Shown: positions 33,687-42,677, counted from the stretch's first letter. The stretch is DNA of 64,000 nucleotides from Actinoplanes octamycinicus (GCF_014205225.1 NZ_JACHNB010000001.1:10087501-10151500), one strand, 5' to 3'. The notes: generated by a model not told the origin, from the letters alone. A program made the numbers and translations.

Positions 33687-34469
33687 ATGAGTAGGGCTAC
33701 CGTCCTCGCCTGTCTCGTCTCCTCGTCCGTCCTCGCGCTCACCGTCGCCATCGCCTCCCCCGCCCAGGCGGCCGGCGTCGACTACGTCGCCCTCGGCGAC
33801 TCCTACTCGTCCGGGGTCGGCGCGCCCGGGCAAAGCGGCAGCTGCCTGCGCAGCAACTACAGCTACGCGGCGCAGTGGGCCGCGCGGAACAGCCCGACCA
33901 GCTTCCAGTTCCTGGCGTGCAGCGGCGCGGTCACCGACGACGTCGTGAGCAAGCAGGTGCCGGCCATGGCCAGCGGGGCCGACCTGATCAGCATCACCAT
34001 CGGCGGCAACGACGCGGGCTTCGCGCCGACCGTGCTGACCTGCCTGACCAGCAGCGACGCCACCTGCATCACGAAGGTGAACGCGGGCAAGAGCTACGTC
34101 GCGAACACGCTGCCGGGCAAGCTCGACGCCGCCTACAACGCGATCCGGGCGAAGGCGCCGGGGGCGAAGGTGGTGGTGCTGTCGTACCCGAACATCTTCG
34201 ACACCGCGTCGGCGTTCTGCGAGATGAGCGCCACCAAGCGGAAGGCGCTGAACAGCGGCGCCCAGGCCCTCGACGACATGATCAAGTCACGCGCGGCGGC
34301 GGCCGGCTTCACCTACGCCGACGTGCGGGACAACTTCGCGGGGCACGGCGTCTGCGCCTCGAGGCCGTACCTGAACGGCTTGACCATCATCCCGCCGCAG
34401 AACTCCTACCACCCGAACAGCAGCGGCTACACGTACGGCTACCTGCCCGCCCTGACCAGCGCCGCCTGA
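33687..34469 (+). CDS. secreted SGNH/GDSL esterase or lipase
   Basis: 260 residues; GGAGG 6 nt before the ATG. A signal peptide ends near ASPAQA (about 28). Family blocks are clear: GDSYSSG with the nucleophile Ser, a Gly in the second block, GGNDAG, and the C-terminal NSYHPNSSGY with the catalytic His. Six Cys suggest three disulfides, as in Streptomyces esterases of this type. It hydrolyses an ester or lipid outside the cell; the substrate is unknown. A LacI-type palindrome upstream suggests carbon-source control. Confidence 0.93.
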   Translation: MSRATVLACLVSSSVLALTVAIASPAQAAGVDYVALGDSYSSGVGAPGQSGSCLRSNYSYAAQWAARNSPTSFQFLACSGAVTDDVVSKQVPAMASGADLISITIGGNDAGFAPTVLTCLTSSDATCITKVNAGKSYVANTLPGKLDAAYNAIRAKAPGAKVVVLSYPNIFDTASAFCEMSATKRKALNSGAQALDDMIKSRAAAAGFTYADVRDNFAGHGVCASRPYLNGLTIIPPQNSYHPNSSGYTYGYLPALTSAA

Positions 34470-34478
34470 CCGGACACG

Positions 34479-34506
34479 CCGCGACGGGCCTGCGGGCTCG
34501 TCGCGG
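34479..34506 (+). terminator. candidate hairpin terminator
   Basis: CCGCGACGGGCC pairs with GGGCTCGTCGCGG with one bulge and one G-T-type mismatch, 10 bp after the esterase stop. No T tract. Confidence 0.5.
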
Positions 34507-34566
34507 CAACGTCCGCGCACCCGGCGGCGACCGGAACCGCAGCCCGCGGTGGGCAGGATCGCTGCC

Positions 34567-34851
34567 ATGGCTCGAGTGAACACGCTGCTCTTCCTGGTCA
34601 CCGTCGCGCTCGTGGTGGTGGCGGCGATCGACTGCCTGGCCACCGAGCCGTCCCGGGTGCGGCACTTCCCGCGCGGCGCCTGGCTGCTGCTGGTGCTCTG
34701 CTGCCCGGTGGCCGGGGCCATCGCCTGGTTCCGGGCCGGCCGGGTGACCAACGCGCCGGTGGCCGCGGTGCCGCTGCGCACCGCGCCGCTCGGGCCGGAG
34801 GACGACCCGGAATTCATCCGGATGCTGGCCGAGGTGCTCCGGAACCGCTGA
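34567..34851 (+). CDS. small PLDc_N-type membrane protein
   Basis: 94 residues, two hydrophobic segments (about 4-24 and 36-55) and a short acidic cytosolic tail. HFPRGAWLLLVLCCPVAGAIAWFRAGR resembles the phospholipase D-nuclease N-terminal (PLDc_N) membrane motif, without any nuclease domain. Start chosen at ATG 34567; CAGGAT 7 nt upstream may be its -10. Function unknown. Confidence 0.7.
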   Translation: MARVNTLLFLVTVALVVVAAIDCLATEPSRVRHFPRGAWLLLVLCCPVAGAIAWFRAGRVTNAPVAAVPLRTAPLGPEDDPEFIRMLAEVLRNR

Positions 34852-34865
34852 CGACCAGCGAGCGG

Positions 34866-35528
34866 TCAGCTGAACAACGGGCGCCACACGTGCCGGCGCC
34901 GCCACCTCTCGTCGCCGTTGAGGAACTCGGTCAGCAACCGCTCCGCCTCGGCCCGGTCCGGTGTCTCGGTGCGGAAGTGGCGCTCCGGGCCGCCCTCCCG
35001 GTACTCCAGGGCGTACTCGCCGGGCGCGGCCCCGGCCGCCGGGCCGTAACCGACCTGGACGAACCAGCCGTCCGCCCGCTCCAGGATGGCGAAGTGGTTG
35101 TCCGGGCCCAGGCCGCCGACCACGCTCCCGATCCGGCCCGGTGACGGGTCCGGGATCTCCGGGCCGGTCGCCGAGGTCAGCGTGAAACCGGCGGCGTGGC
35201 CGGGCGCGTTCGGGTTGAGCAGGTGCGACTGCGGCTCGTAGCAGACCAGGCCGTGCTGCCGGGCCAGCGCGACCACCGCCGCGCCCACCTCACCGGCCCG
35301 GGACCAGTCGACGGTCAGGTGCAGCACCAGGTCGGACGGGGCCGGGGCGGTGCTCCACGCGCCGGAGCCGGCCGGGAAGAGCTCCAGCAGGTCGGCGTGC
35401 ATGGCCAGGACCGCGGGGTGCGGCCGCAGAACCCCGGGTTCCTCCTCGTGCCAGCGCCGCAGCTTGTTCTCCGCGATCGCCGGCGTGATCGACTCCGGCT
35501 CGTGCCAGACGTACAGGTCGAAACTCAT
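34866..35528 (-). CDS. hypothetical protein (MSFDLYVW family)
   Basis: 220 residues, cytoplasmic. The opening MSFDLYVWHEPESITP is a recurrent start among uncharacterised actinobacterial proteins; the rest has no motif I can name. A GGGAGG site precedes the ATG by about 12 nt. It lies between the PLDc_N gene (convergent) and the Ser/Thr kinase (same strand, upstream). Confidence 0.7.
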   Translation of the reverse strand: MSFDLYVWHEPESITPAIAENKLRRWHEEEPGVLRPHPAVLAMHADLLELFPAGSGAWSTAPAPSDLVLHLTVDWSRAGEVGAAVVALARQHGLVCYEPQSHLLNPNAPGHAAGFTLTSATGPEIPDPSPGRIGSVVGGLGPDNHFAILERADGWFVQVGYGPAAGAAPGEYALEYREGGPERHFRTETPDRAEAERLLTEFLNGDERWRRRHVWRPLFS

Positions 35529-35575
35529 GACGGGTAGCCCCCTCCCGTGGTATCGATGGATCTTAGTGGGCTACG

Positions 35576-37207
35576 TCACCAGGTGAAGACACGACCCCGG
35601 GCGGTGTTGCTGGAACTGGTGCCGTCGCGCTCGTAGCGGTAGGCCATCACCACCGTGTAGCTGCGCCCCCGCCGCGGCGCCGCGTCGGCCGGGCCGCACG
35701 CCTTGGTCATCGCGCCCCGGCTGAAGGTGAGGCCGGCACAGGTGGCCGGGCCGGCCACGGTCCGCCCGGTGTCCGCGTCCCGCAGCGTCACCTCGATGTC
35801 GGCCCGCCCGCCGGCCGGCGCGGTCAGCGAGGCCTGGAACCGCACGTCCCGGCCGACCGAGTGGCACGGGCGCGGCACCAGCGGGCTGCGGGTGGACAGG
35901 TCGATGACGAAGCCCTGGGCGCACTGCCACGGCCCGTACGCCTGCCCCTCCGGCTGCGGCGACCGGGTCCGGTGCGGCCGGCCGGTCCGTTTCGCGCGGA
36001 CCGTGGCCGATGGCGACGTGGCCTTCTTCCGGGGCCGCGGTCTGCTGACCGCCGCCGGCCGGGGAGCGCTGGACATCGCCGCGACGTGCGGCTGGAGGCG
36101 CGGCTCGCCGCCGTCCCGGCTCCACAGCGAGGTGGCGATGCCGGTGGCGAGCAGCACCCCGGCCAGCACCGCGACCACCGCGCTGGACCGCAGGAAACGG
36201 TGCACCGGCGCGGCGTTGCGCGGCTTGCGGGCGGACGGCACGGCGTGCCGTCCGGGCCGCGGGAACCGGATCCCGTCACGCAGCTCGGGCGGGTCGACCG
36301 CCATGTCGTCCGGGTCGGCCGGCGGCAGCTGGGGCGGCGGGGGCGGCGGCAGCGCCGGCACACCGTCCAGTTTCCGGGTCAGCAGGCGCAGGTCGCGGAC
36401 CAGCGCCGGGGCGGCCGGCCGCTGCCGGGGCTTGGCGTGCAGGCAGGCGCGGATCAGTTTCCACAGCTCCTCCGGGATGCCCCGGCGGCGGTGCGGGCGG
36501 CCCTCGGCGTGCAGGCGCATCAGCTCCGGCACCGAGTCGCTCAGGTAGGGCGGCTGCCCGGAGACCAGCTCGTAGAGCAGCACGCCGAGGGCGTACACGT
36601 CGGTGGCCGGGCTCGGCGTGACGCCGTGGAAGGCTTCCGGGGCCATGTAGTGCGGGGTGCCGACCACCGCGTTCGGCGTGGTCATGCTCGGCACGTTGAG
36701 GATCCGGGCGATGCCGAAATCGGTCAGCCGGGTCTCCAGCCGGCCGTCCCGCTCCAGCACCAGGATGTTGTCCGGTTTCAGGTCCCGGTGGATGATGCCC
36801 AGCTCGTGCGCCTCGGCGAGGGCGTCGGCGACCTGCGCGGCGAGCCGGGTGGCCTCGGCCGGGGGCAGGGTCCGTTCGCGTTCCAGGTGGTCGCGCAGGC
36901 TGCCGCCGGCCACCAGGTCCATCACCAGGCCGAGCGTCTCGCCAACGCTGAACAGGTCGCGGACCCGGACCACGTTGCGGTGCCGCAGCATCAGCAGGAT
37001 GGTGCGTTCCTGCACGAACCGGGTGACCAGCCGGGGCTGGCGCAGCAGGCTCTCGTGCAGCAGCTTGACCGCGACCGGCTCGTCGGTGGCGCTGTCCACA
37101 CCCTGCCAGACGGTGCCGGTCGCGCCCTGCCCGATCGGTTTCACCAGACGGTACGAATTTCCGACCGAGCGTCCGGCAAGTTCCACGCTGTCCGTGGGAT
37201 CCTGCAT
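35576..37207 (-). CDS. membrane-bound Ser/Thr protein kinase (PknB type)
   Basis: 543 residues from ATG 37207. The kinase domain (about 15-280) is complete: GQGATGTV loop, AVKLL with the Lys, HRDLKPDN catalytic loop, DFGIARI, and YMAPEAF. A Pro-rich juxtamembrane stretch leads to one membrane helix (about 340-360, VVAVLAGVLLATGIATSLW) and a C-terminal extracellular domain of about 150 residues with four Cys. No PASTA repeats, so the signal is not obviously peptidoglycan. The ligand is unknown. Confidence 0.93.
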   Translation of the reverse strand: MQDPTDSVELAGRSVGNSYRLVKPIGQGATGTVWQGVDSATDEPVAVKLLHESLLRQPRLVTRFVQERTILLMLRHRNVVRVRDLFSVGETLGLVMDLVAGGSLRDHLERERTLPPAEATRLAAQVADALAEAHELGIIHRDLKPDNILVLERDGRLETRLTDFGIARILNVPSMTTPNAVVGTPHYMAPEAFHGVTPSPATDVYALGVLLYELVSGQPPYLSDSVPELMRLHAEGRPHRRRGIPEELWKLIRACLHAKPRQRPAAPALVRDLRLLTRKLDGVPALPPPPPPQLPPADPDDMAVDPPELRDGIRFPRPGRHAVPSARKPRNAAPVHRFLRSSAVVAVLAGVLLATGIATSLWSRDGGEPRLQPHVAAMSSAPRPAAVSRPRPRKKATSPSATVRAKRTGRPHRTRSPQPEGQAYGPWQCAQGFVIDLSTRSPLVPRPCHSVGRDVRFQASLTAPAGGRADIEVTLRDADTGRTVAGPATCAGLTFSRGAMTKACGPADAAPRRGRSYTVVMAYRYERDGTSSSNTARGRVFTW

Positions 37208-37532
37208 CAGTCCGGGGTTCCTTCCACCTGACGGCAGTGCCCCGGAATACTGCGTTTTGTCCGGATGGCCTGGCAAGCCCCCCGCCGCAGATTCGCACGG
37301 TCCGGGAGGACTCCCGCACTCCCCGTCACGGAATCCGCCAGCACTCGTTCCCCCGTGCAAGCCGGTCCGCCGCAGCTTCCGGCCCGCTTCAGCTCCCGAC
37401 CGCTACTTCCGGCCACCACTCACGGTCCGCTTCGGCTTCCGACCGTCATTTTCCGGTACGACTCGGCGTCCCGTGGCAGCCGGCCCGCGAGGCCCGGCCC
37501 CGTCCGGACCGCAGCGCGTCTCATGCGGGCCC

Positions 37533-37585
37533 GGCTGGGCCTCAGGGGTGTCTCACGCCCTTCGAGACACCCCTGAGGCCCAGCC
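37533..37585. terminator. 22-bp perfect hairpin (repeat-family stem A)
   Basis: The stem starts GGCTGGGCCTCAGGGGTGTC, loop of 9 nt. It lies downstream of the hybrid kinase gene and may terminate it, but its length and its recurrence elsewhere mark it as a repeat unit. Confidence 0.6.
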
Positions 37586-37640
37586 GAACTGCCGCGAGGC
37601 GCGCTAGCTTGCCCGGACCGAAGCGCGTGTCGCGGTCCCG

Positions 37641-37691
37641 GCTGGGTGTCAGGGGTGTCTCGCGTCCCGCGAGACACCCCTGACACCCAGC
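37641..37691. terminator. 24-bp perfect hairpin (repeat-family stem B)
   Basis: The stem starts GCTGGGTGTCAGGGGTGTCT, loop TCC. Relative to stem A, the changed bases are matched on both arms, so pairing is conserved. Confidence 0.6.
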
Positions 37692-37835
37692 TGAGAGGTG
37701 GGGCGCGGCAGAGGCGGCATCGCGTGGTTTGACCGTGCGGGGCGGCGGGCCCGCATGAGACGCGTCGCGGTCCGGTGGGGGCCGGGCCTTGCGGGCCGGC
37801 CGCCACAGGACCGCGAGTCGTACCGAAAAATGGAT

Positions 37836-39866
37836 CTAATCGTGGGTGGGCTGGGGGCCGCACAGCGAGCGGATCGCGCCCAGCAGCGTGCTCCGGGTGA
37901 AGGGCTTCTCCAGGAGCATGCTGTTCTCGTCGAGGTGCAGCTGCGGGCCGAGCGACGCGGCGGTGTAACCGGACATGTAGAGCACCGGCAGGTCCGGCTG
38001 GTGGGTGCGGAGCGCGCCGGCCAGTTCCGGGCCGGTCATCGTGGGCATCACCACGTCGGTGATCAGCAGGTCCGGGCGGGCGCCGGAGGCCACCTGGGTG
38101 ACCGCCATCAGCGCGTCGGTGGCCACCGCGATCTCGTAGCCGGCCGGCGCGATCAGGCGCTGCACCAGCTGGGCCACGTCCGGCTGGTCCTCGACGATCA
38201 GCACCCGGCCGATCACCGCGTTCTTCTCCTTGCGTTCCCCGGACGGCTGCGGGCGTTCCTCGGCAGCCGGCAGGTAGATGTGCACCGTGGTCCCCAGCCG
38301 GGGCTGCGACTCCAGCTCGATGTGCCCGCCCAGGTTCTGCACGATGCCCGCGGTGGTGGCCAGGCCCAGGCCGGCCGCGGTGGGCCGAGTGGTGAAGAAC
38401 GGCTCCAGGGCCCGCTTGCGGATCTCCTCTTCCATGCCGGTGCCGGTGTCGGTGACCACCAGGTGCACCAGTTTGCCGGTCGGCGCGCCCTCGGCCAGCT
38501 GGCCCGGCTCGACCACCTCGTTGGTGGCGGCGACCCGGACCATGCCGCCGTGCAGCATCGCGTCCCGGGCGTTCGCGGCCAGGTTGACCAGGGCCTGCTC
38601 CAGCGGGCCGCGCTCGGCCTTGACCGGCCAGACGTCCGGCCCGAAGGTCAGGTCCAGGCCGATCCGCTCGCCCAGGGTCCGGCTGAACAGCGACTGCACG
38701 TCGGTGAGCAGGTCCGGGATCGGGATCACCTCGGGCCGGTTGCCCTCGCTGCGGCCGAACGCGAGCAGCTGGTGGGTGAGCGTCCGGCCGGTCGCCACCG
38801 CGTCCAGGATGTCCTTGGCCAGCTGGTGCGTCGACGAATCCTCCTCGGTCTGGGTGAGGATCATGTCGGCCGAGCCGGCCACCACCGTCATCAGGTTGTT
38901 GAAGTCGTGCGACAGGCCGCCGATCAGCTGGCCCAGGCTGTCCAGCCGGCGCAGGTGGTCGAGCTGCCGCTTGAGGCCACGGGCGTCGATGTGGTCGGTG
39001 GTGTCGGTGATCATGCAGAGCACGCCGCCGAACTCGCCGTTGTCGTCGCGGACCGGCATCATGCTGATCCGCACGCTGCGCCGGGAGCCGTCGGCCCGCA
39101 TCAGCCGGGTGGCGCCGACCGTGGAGTGGCCCTTGCGGCACTCGTCGATCCGGCGCTGCAGCTCCTTCTGGCCCACGTTGTCGAGGAAGCCGCGGAGCGA
39201 CACCCCGATCAGCTCGCTGCGCGGCATGCCGAGGACCACGCCGATCGGCTCGTTGGCATAGGTCGCCACGCCGTCCGGGTCGAGCTGCAGCACGCCCTCC
39301 GGGATGGTCTCCAGCACCCGGCGGTAGCGCTCCTCGGAGGCCCGCAGCCGCTCCTGGGCGCGGGCGCCGGCCACCGCCAGGGACAGTTCGCCGGCGATGT
39401 CCCGGGCCAGCTCGACCTCCGGGGTCGAGTAGAACGCGTCCGGGGTGTGCCGGGTCAGGATCAGATAGCCGGCGTACGTGTTGTCCACGATCACCGGGCT
39501 GAGCACCGCGGCCGTGATCTGGTGCTCCGGCGTGGCCAGGGCCGCGGCCGCGTCGCCGGCCAGCACGATCGGGCGGCGGCTGGCGGCCAGCGTGGTCGAG
39601 TACTCGTCGTCCGGGGCCTGGCCGGCTCGGTCCAGCACCCGGGCCAGCGGGCCGGAGCGGTCGTCCTCCAGGTGGTGGTAGGCGATCGACTCGTACTCGC
39701 CGTCGTCGCGCAGCAGTTGCACGCCCGCGCCGTCGCCGATCATGTCGGCGGCGGCACGGGCGGCGGTGGATCGCACTTCCGCCGCATCCGTTGCGGCTCG
39801 GCTGAGCGCGAGGGCAAGGTCGGCGAGCGCGTACCGGAGGGGGTAAGCCATGACACCCATGTGCAC
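37836..39866 (-). CDS. GAF-PAS hybrid histidine kinase with receiver domain
   Basis: About 676 residues; GTG 39866, ATG 39860 and ATG 39851 (MAYPLRYAL) are all possible starts, none with a good Shine-Dalgarno. No membrane segments, so it is cytoplasmic. Domains in order: GAF-like (about 25-170), PAS (about 180-300, LQLDPDGVATYANE), HisKA with the phospho-acceptor in GGLSHDFNNLMTV (about 325), HATPase (about 400-540, TDTGTGMEEE) and a C-terminal receiver with Asp in LLITDVVMPTMTG. The phosphorelay partner is not in the window. Confidence 0.92.
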   Translation of the reverse strand: MHMGVMAYPLRYALADLALALSRAATDAAEVRSTAARAAADMIGDGAGVQLLRDDGEYESIAYHHLEDDRSGPLARVLDRAGQAPDDEYSTTLAASRRPIVLAGDAAAALATPEHQITAAVLSPVIVDNTYAGYLILTRHTPDAFYSTPEVELARDIAGELSLAVAGARAQERLRASEERYRRVLETIPEGVLQLDPDGVATYANEPIGVVLGMPRSELIGVSLRGFLDNVGQKELQRRIDECRKGHSTVGATRLMRADGSRRSVRISMMPVRDDNGEFGGVLCMITDTTDHIDARGLKRQLDHLRRLDSLGQLIGGLSHDFNNLMTVVAGSADMILTQTEEDSSTHQLAKDILDAVATGRTLTHQLLAFGRSEGNRPEVIPIPDLLTDVQSLFSRTLGERIGLDLTFGPDVWPVKAERGPLEQALVNLAANARDAMLHGGMVRVAATNEVVEPGQLAEGAPTGKLVHLVVTDTGTGMEEEIRKRALEPFFTTRPTAAGLGLATTAGIVQNLGGHIELESQPRLGTTVHIYLPAAEERPQPSGERKEKNAVIGRVLIVEDQPDVAQLVQRLIAPAGYEIAVATDALMAVTQVASGARPDLLITDVVMPTMTGPELAGALRTHQPDLPVLYMSGYTAASLGPQLHLDENSMLLEKPFTRSTLLGAIRSLCGPQPTHD

Positions 39867-39909
39867 ATTTTTCGTGTTAAGTGACGGGCGTGCGGGGTGT
39901 TCGGCAAAC

Positions 39910-40848
39910 TTAGTGGAAGAGAGCGCTCACCGACTCACCGTTGTGGATCCGGCGCATCGCCTCGGCCAGCGCCGACGCCACCGAGATCACGGTCAGCTTC
40001 TCGTGCCGCTTGGCGGCCGGGATCGGCACCGTGTTGGTGCAGACGATCTCCTCGATCTCCTTCTCGGCGGCCAGCCGCTGCACCGCCTCGTTGGTGAACA
40101 GGCCGTGCGTGCAGGCCACCCGGACGCTCCGGACGTTCCGCTCGCGCAGCCGGGCGAGCAGCTCGAACACCGTGCTGCCCTTGGCGATCTCGTCGTCCAG
40201 CACGATCACGTCCCGGTCGGCGACCTCGCCGATGATCGAGTTGATCACCACCTTGTCGTCGGCGAACCGCTGCTTGGCGCCGGCCGCGACCTCGATGCCG
40301 AGCAGCCGGGCGAAGGCCGCCGCCTCCTTGGCGTTGCCCAGGTCCGGGGAGACCACCACGGTGTTGCTCAGGTCGTAACCGCGGAAGTGGTGGGCCAGCT
40401 CGCGCAGCGCGTGCAGGTGGTCGACCGGGATGCTGAAGAAGCCGTGCACCTGCGGCGAGTGCAGGGTCATCGCCAGCACCCGGTCGGCGCCGGCGGTGGT
40501 CAGCAGGTCGGCGACCAGGCGGCCGCCGATCGAGATCCGCGGGGCGTCCTTCTTGTCGGACCGGGCGTAGGCGTAGTGCGGCAGGACCACGGTGATCCGG
40601 CCGGCCGACGCGCCGCGGGCGGCGTCGAGCATGAAGAGCAACTCGGCGAGGTGCTCCTGGGTCGGGGGGACGAGCGGCTGGATCAGGAACACGTCCCGCT
40701 CCCGGCAGTTCCCCTGCAGCTGCACCTCGATGCAGTCGTTGGCGAACCGGGAGATCTTGGTGGGCATCAGCGGGACCGCGAGATGCTCGCAGATCTCCGC
40801 GGCGAGTTCGGGATGGGCAGATCCGGTGAAGACGGCGATGTCGCGCAC
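39910..40848 (-). CDS. prs: ribose-phosphate pyrophosphokinase (divergent)
   Basis: 312 residues from GTG 40848 (MRDIAVFTGSAHPELA), which fits the family start and lies 6 nt from a TAGCAT box; a GTG two codons upstream overlaps that box. It makes PRPP from ribose-5-phosphate and ATP. The N-terminal half is typical (LQGNCRERDVFLIQPL, YARSDKKDAPRIS). In the PRPP loop the usual DDMIDTGGT is VLDDEIAKGSTV, and the DLGNAKEAA segment replaces the normal DxGG stretch. Not next to glmU. It may be a second, specialised PRPP synthetase. Confidence 0.85.
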   Translation of the reverse strand: MRDIAVFTGSAHPELAAEICEHLAVPLMPTKISRFANDCIEVQLQGNCRERDVFLIQPLVPPTQEHLAELLFMLDAARGASAGRITVVLPHYAYARSDKKDAPRISIGGRLVADLLTTAGADRVLAMTLHSPQVHGFFSIPVDHLHALRELAHHFRGYDLSNTVVVSPDLGNAKEAAAFARLLGIEVAAGAKQRFADDKVVINSIIGEVADRDVIVLDDEIAKGSTVFELLARLRERNVRSVRVACTHGLFTNEAVQRLAAEKEIEEIVCTNTVPIPAAKRHEKLTVISVASALAEAMRRIHNGESVSALFH

Positions 40849-40854
40849 GGCCAC

Positions 40855-40860
40855 ATGCTA
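40855..40860 (-). promoter_or_regulatory. -10 box of leaderless prs
   Basis: TAGCAT on the minus strand, 6 nt before GTG 40848. Confidence 0.5.
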
Positions 40861-40902
40861 AGCGGCCGGATTACGGGGTCGTCAGGGACGGTTCCACACC
40901 GT

Positions 40903-40908
40903 TAGCGT
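40903..40908 (+). promoter_or_regulatory. -10 box of the leaderless ABC ATPase gene
   Basis: TAGCGT lies 6 nt before the ATG at 40915, with no Shine-Dalgarno. It is divergent from the prs promoter 45 bp away. Confidence 0.5.
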
Positions 40909-40914
40909 GCTCCC

Positions 40915-41757
40915 ATGAACGGACTGGCGGTCGCGTGCCGGCGGGTGGTGCACATCTACCGCGCCGAGGCGGGGGACGTGGTGGCCCTGGCCGGAGTTGA
41001 CCTCTCCATCGCACCCGGCGAGACTCTCGCCCTGGTCGGGCCCTCGGGGTCCGGCAAATCAACCCTGATCGCGCTGCTCGCGGGCCTGATGCGCCCGTCC
41101 GCCGGGCGGATCAACGTGGGCACCTACGACATGGGCAAGCTCTCCGACGCGGAGATCTCCCGGCTGCGGGGCACCGAGATCGGCGTGGTGCTGCAGGGGG
41201 CGGCGCGCAACCTGCTGCCGTACGCCACGCTGCACCGCAACATCTGGCTGGCCCAGCGGCGCGCCGCGCACACGCGGGGCATCAAGCTCGACGACCCCGA
41301 CCGGATCCTGGACCTGGTCGGGCTGCCCGGGCAGGGCCGCCGCAAGCTGGCCGACCTCACCCCGGGCGGCCGGCAGCGCGCCGCCCTGGCGGTCGGCATC
41401 GCCACCGGGCCCGGACTGCTGCTGGTCGATGAGCCGACCAGCCGGCTGGACACGGCCGGCCGGGACGAGGTGCTGGACGCACTCGAAACGGTGAACCAGG
41501 AGCGGGAGACCACGATCGTGGTGGTCACCCACGACAACGAGGTCGGCGCCCGGCTGGGCCGCGCGGTGACCATCCGGGACGGCCGGGTCGGCGCCGAGGG
41601 GCGCGACGGGCAGGACTTCGCGGTGGTCGCCGGGGACGGCACGGTGCAGCTGCCGCCGGAGGTGCTCGGCTCCTATCCGCCCGGCACGCTCTTCACCGTC
41701 CAGCACGTGGACGGCGAGGTCACCCTGGTGCCGGGCGGCTCGGAGACGGCGGCCTAG
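40915..41757 (+). CDS. orphan ABC ATP-binding protein with altered signature
   Basis: 280 residues. Walker [11 protein letters not shown]-loop VVLQGAARNLLP, Walker B LLLVDEPTSRLD and the switch His in VVVTHDNE are normal, but the signature is LTPGGRQRAAL instead of LSGGQ. A C-terminal extension of about 60 residues (VVAGDGTVQLPPEVL) follows. It is of the MacB/LolD type and has no permease on its strand; the FtsX-like permeases on the opposite strand at 42678-48598 have no ATPase of their own and are its best partners (inference). Confidence 0.88.
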   Translation: MNGLAVACRRVVHIYRAEAGDVVALAGVDLSIAPGETLALVGPSGSGKSTLIALLAGLMRPSAGRINVGTYDMGKLSDAEISRLRGTEIGVVLQGAARNLLPYATLHRNIWLAQRRAAHTRGIKLDDPDRILDLVGLPGQGRRKLADLTPGGRQRAALAVGIATGPGLLLVDEPTSRLDTAGRDEVLDALETVNQERETTIVVVTHDNEVGARLGRAVTIRDGRVGAEGRDGQDFAVVAGDGTVQLPPEVLGSYPPGTLFTVQHVDGEVTLVPGGSETAA

Positions 41758-42554
41758 TAATAGCGACGGCGTCGCCGCTGGCCGCCCGGCCACATCTTGC
41801 GGGTGATCAGGACGGCGGCGCCGAAGCTGGCCAGCACGACCACGATGACCACCGGTGAGCTGAGGCCGCCGCTGCTCGGGGCCGGGCTGATCGCCCGGTT
41901 CGTGTCGGCCGCGGCGAGCGCCGGGGCGGCCGCGGCGGTGGTGGCGGCGGCCGGTGGCGGGGCGGTCGGCAGCGCGGCGAAATCGACGATGGTGCTGCTC
42001 TCCAGCAGGGTCATGTGGGTCATCACGAACTGGTTGGCCCGCTGCGCCAGCTTCCGGACGCTGTCGTTGCGGGTGCTGGCCCGGATCGTCGCGATGGCCG
42101 GGAAGATCTTGCCGTGCGCGGCGCGCAGCCGGTCGATGTAGATCTGGTCGAAGTCGGTGCCCTCCGCGCCGCGCATCTCGCCGAGCCAGCCCTGCTGGTC
42201 CGCGTTCGGCACGTTGGGCAGTTTGATGCCGAGCTTCTTCGCGACCGCCCGGTCCATCTTGTCCAGCACCACGTGCTGAGCGGCGATGTCCTTGCCGATC
42301 TGCTGGATCCGCGGGTCCTTGGACTTCTCCTGGGCCATCTGACCGGCCGGGATCTCCCAGAGCCCGGCCAGCCGCACCTTGATCACGAAGTCCTTGTCGG
42401 CGGCCGAGACGGTGCCCTCGCCGGTGTCGGTGATCAGCTGGTTCGGTGGGTCCGGTACGCCCGGCTCACCCGCCAGCGCCGCCTGGGGCGCCAGCAGCAC
42501 CAGCCCCAGAACCGCGAAGACGAGCCCGATCCCTCTCCGTTCGGTGGCGGCCAC
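41754..42554 (-). CDS. DUF4142 secreted/membrane protein
   Basis: 266 residues from GTG 42554 (AAGGAGG 5 nt upstream). Signal peptide (about 1-30), a helical DUF4142 domain (about 50-195; KDFVIKVRLAGLWE, KDIAAQHVVLDKMD) and an Ala/Pro-rich stretch before a C-terminal membrane helix with a basic tail (GGQRRRRRYY). Its stop overlaps the stop of the convergent ABC gene by 3 bp. Function unknown; DUF4142 proteins are ferritin-like helical bundles. Confidence 0.88.
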   Translation of the reverse strand: MAATERRGIGLVFAVLGLVLLAPQAALAGEPGVPDPPNQLITDTGEGTVSAADKDFVIKVRLAGLWEIPAGQMAQEKSKDPRIQQIGKDIAAQHVVLDKMDRAVAKKLGIKLPNVPNADQQGWLGEMRGAEGTDFDQIYIDRLRAAHGKIFPAIATIRASTRNDSVRKLAQRANQFVMTHMTLLESSTIVDFAALPTAPPPAAATTAAAAPALAAADTNRAISPAPSSGGLSSPVVIVVVLASFGAAVLITRKMWPGGQRRRRRYY

Positions 42555-42677
42555 ACGAACCTCCTTCACAGCCCTCGCACAGCGTCTTATGCACGAGAAC
42601 GGATCCGGAGGACCCCTTGGATCAATCGAATCCAGAGTCTTTCGGCCCTGGCGGAAATTTCTCCGGCACGGTAAGCG

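Larger units (their letters stand above)
37449..37830. repeat. composite inverted repeat carrying two long hairpins
   Basis: The 37208-37835 interval has no gene. Its outer flanks, 37449-37530 and 37748-37829, are inverted copies of each other (both start TTTTCCGGTACGACTCG or a close variant and end at ATGCGGGCCC). Between them lie two hairpins with 22- and 24-bp perfect stems. A related copy sits at 60551-60743, so this is a dispersed, structured repeat. Confidence 0.85.
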
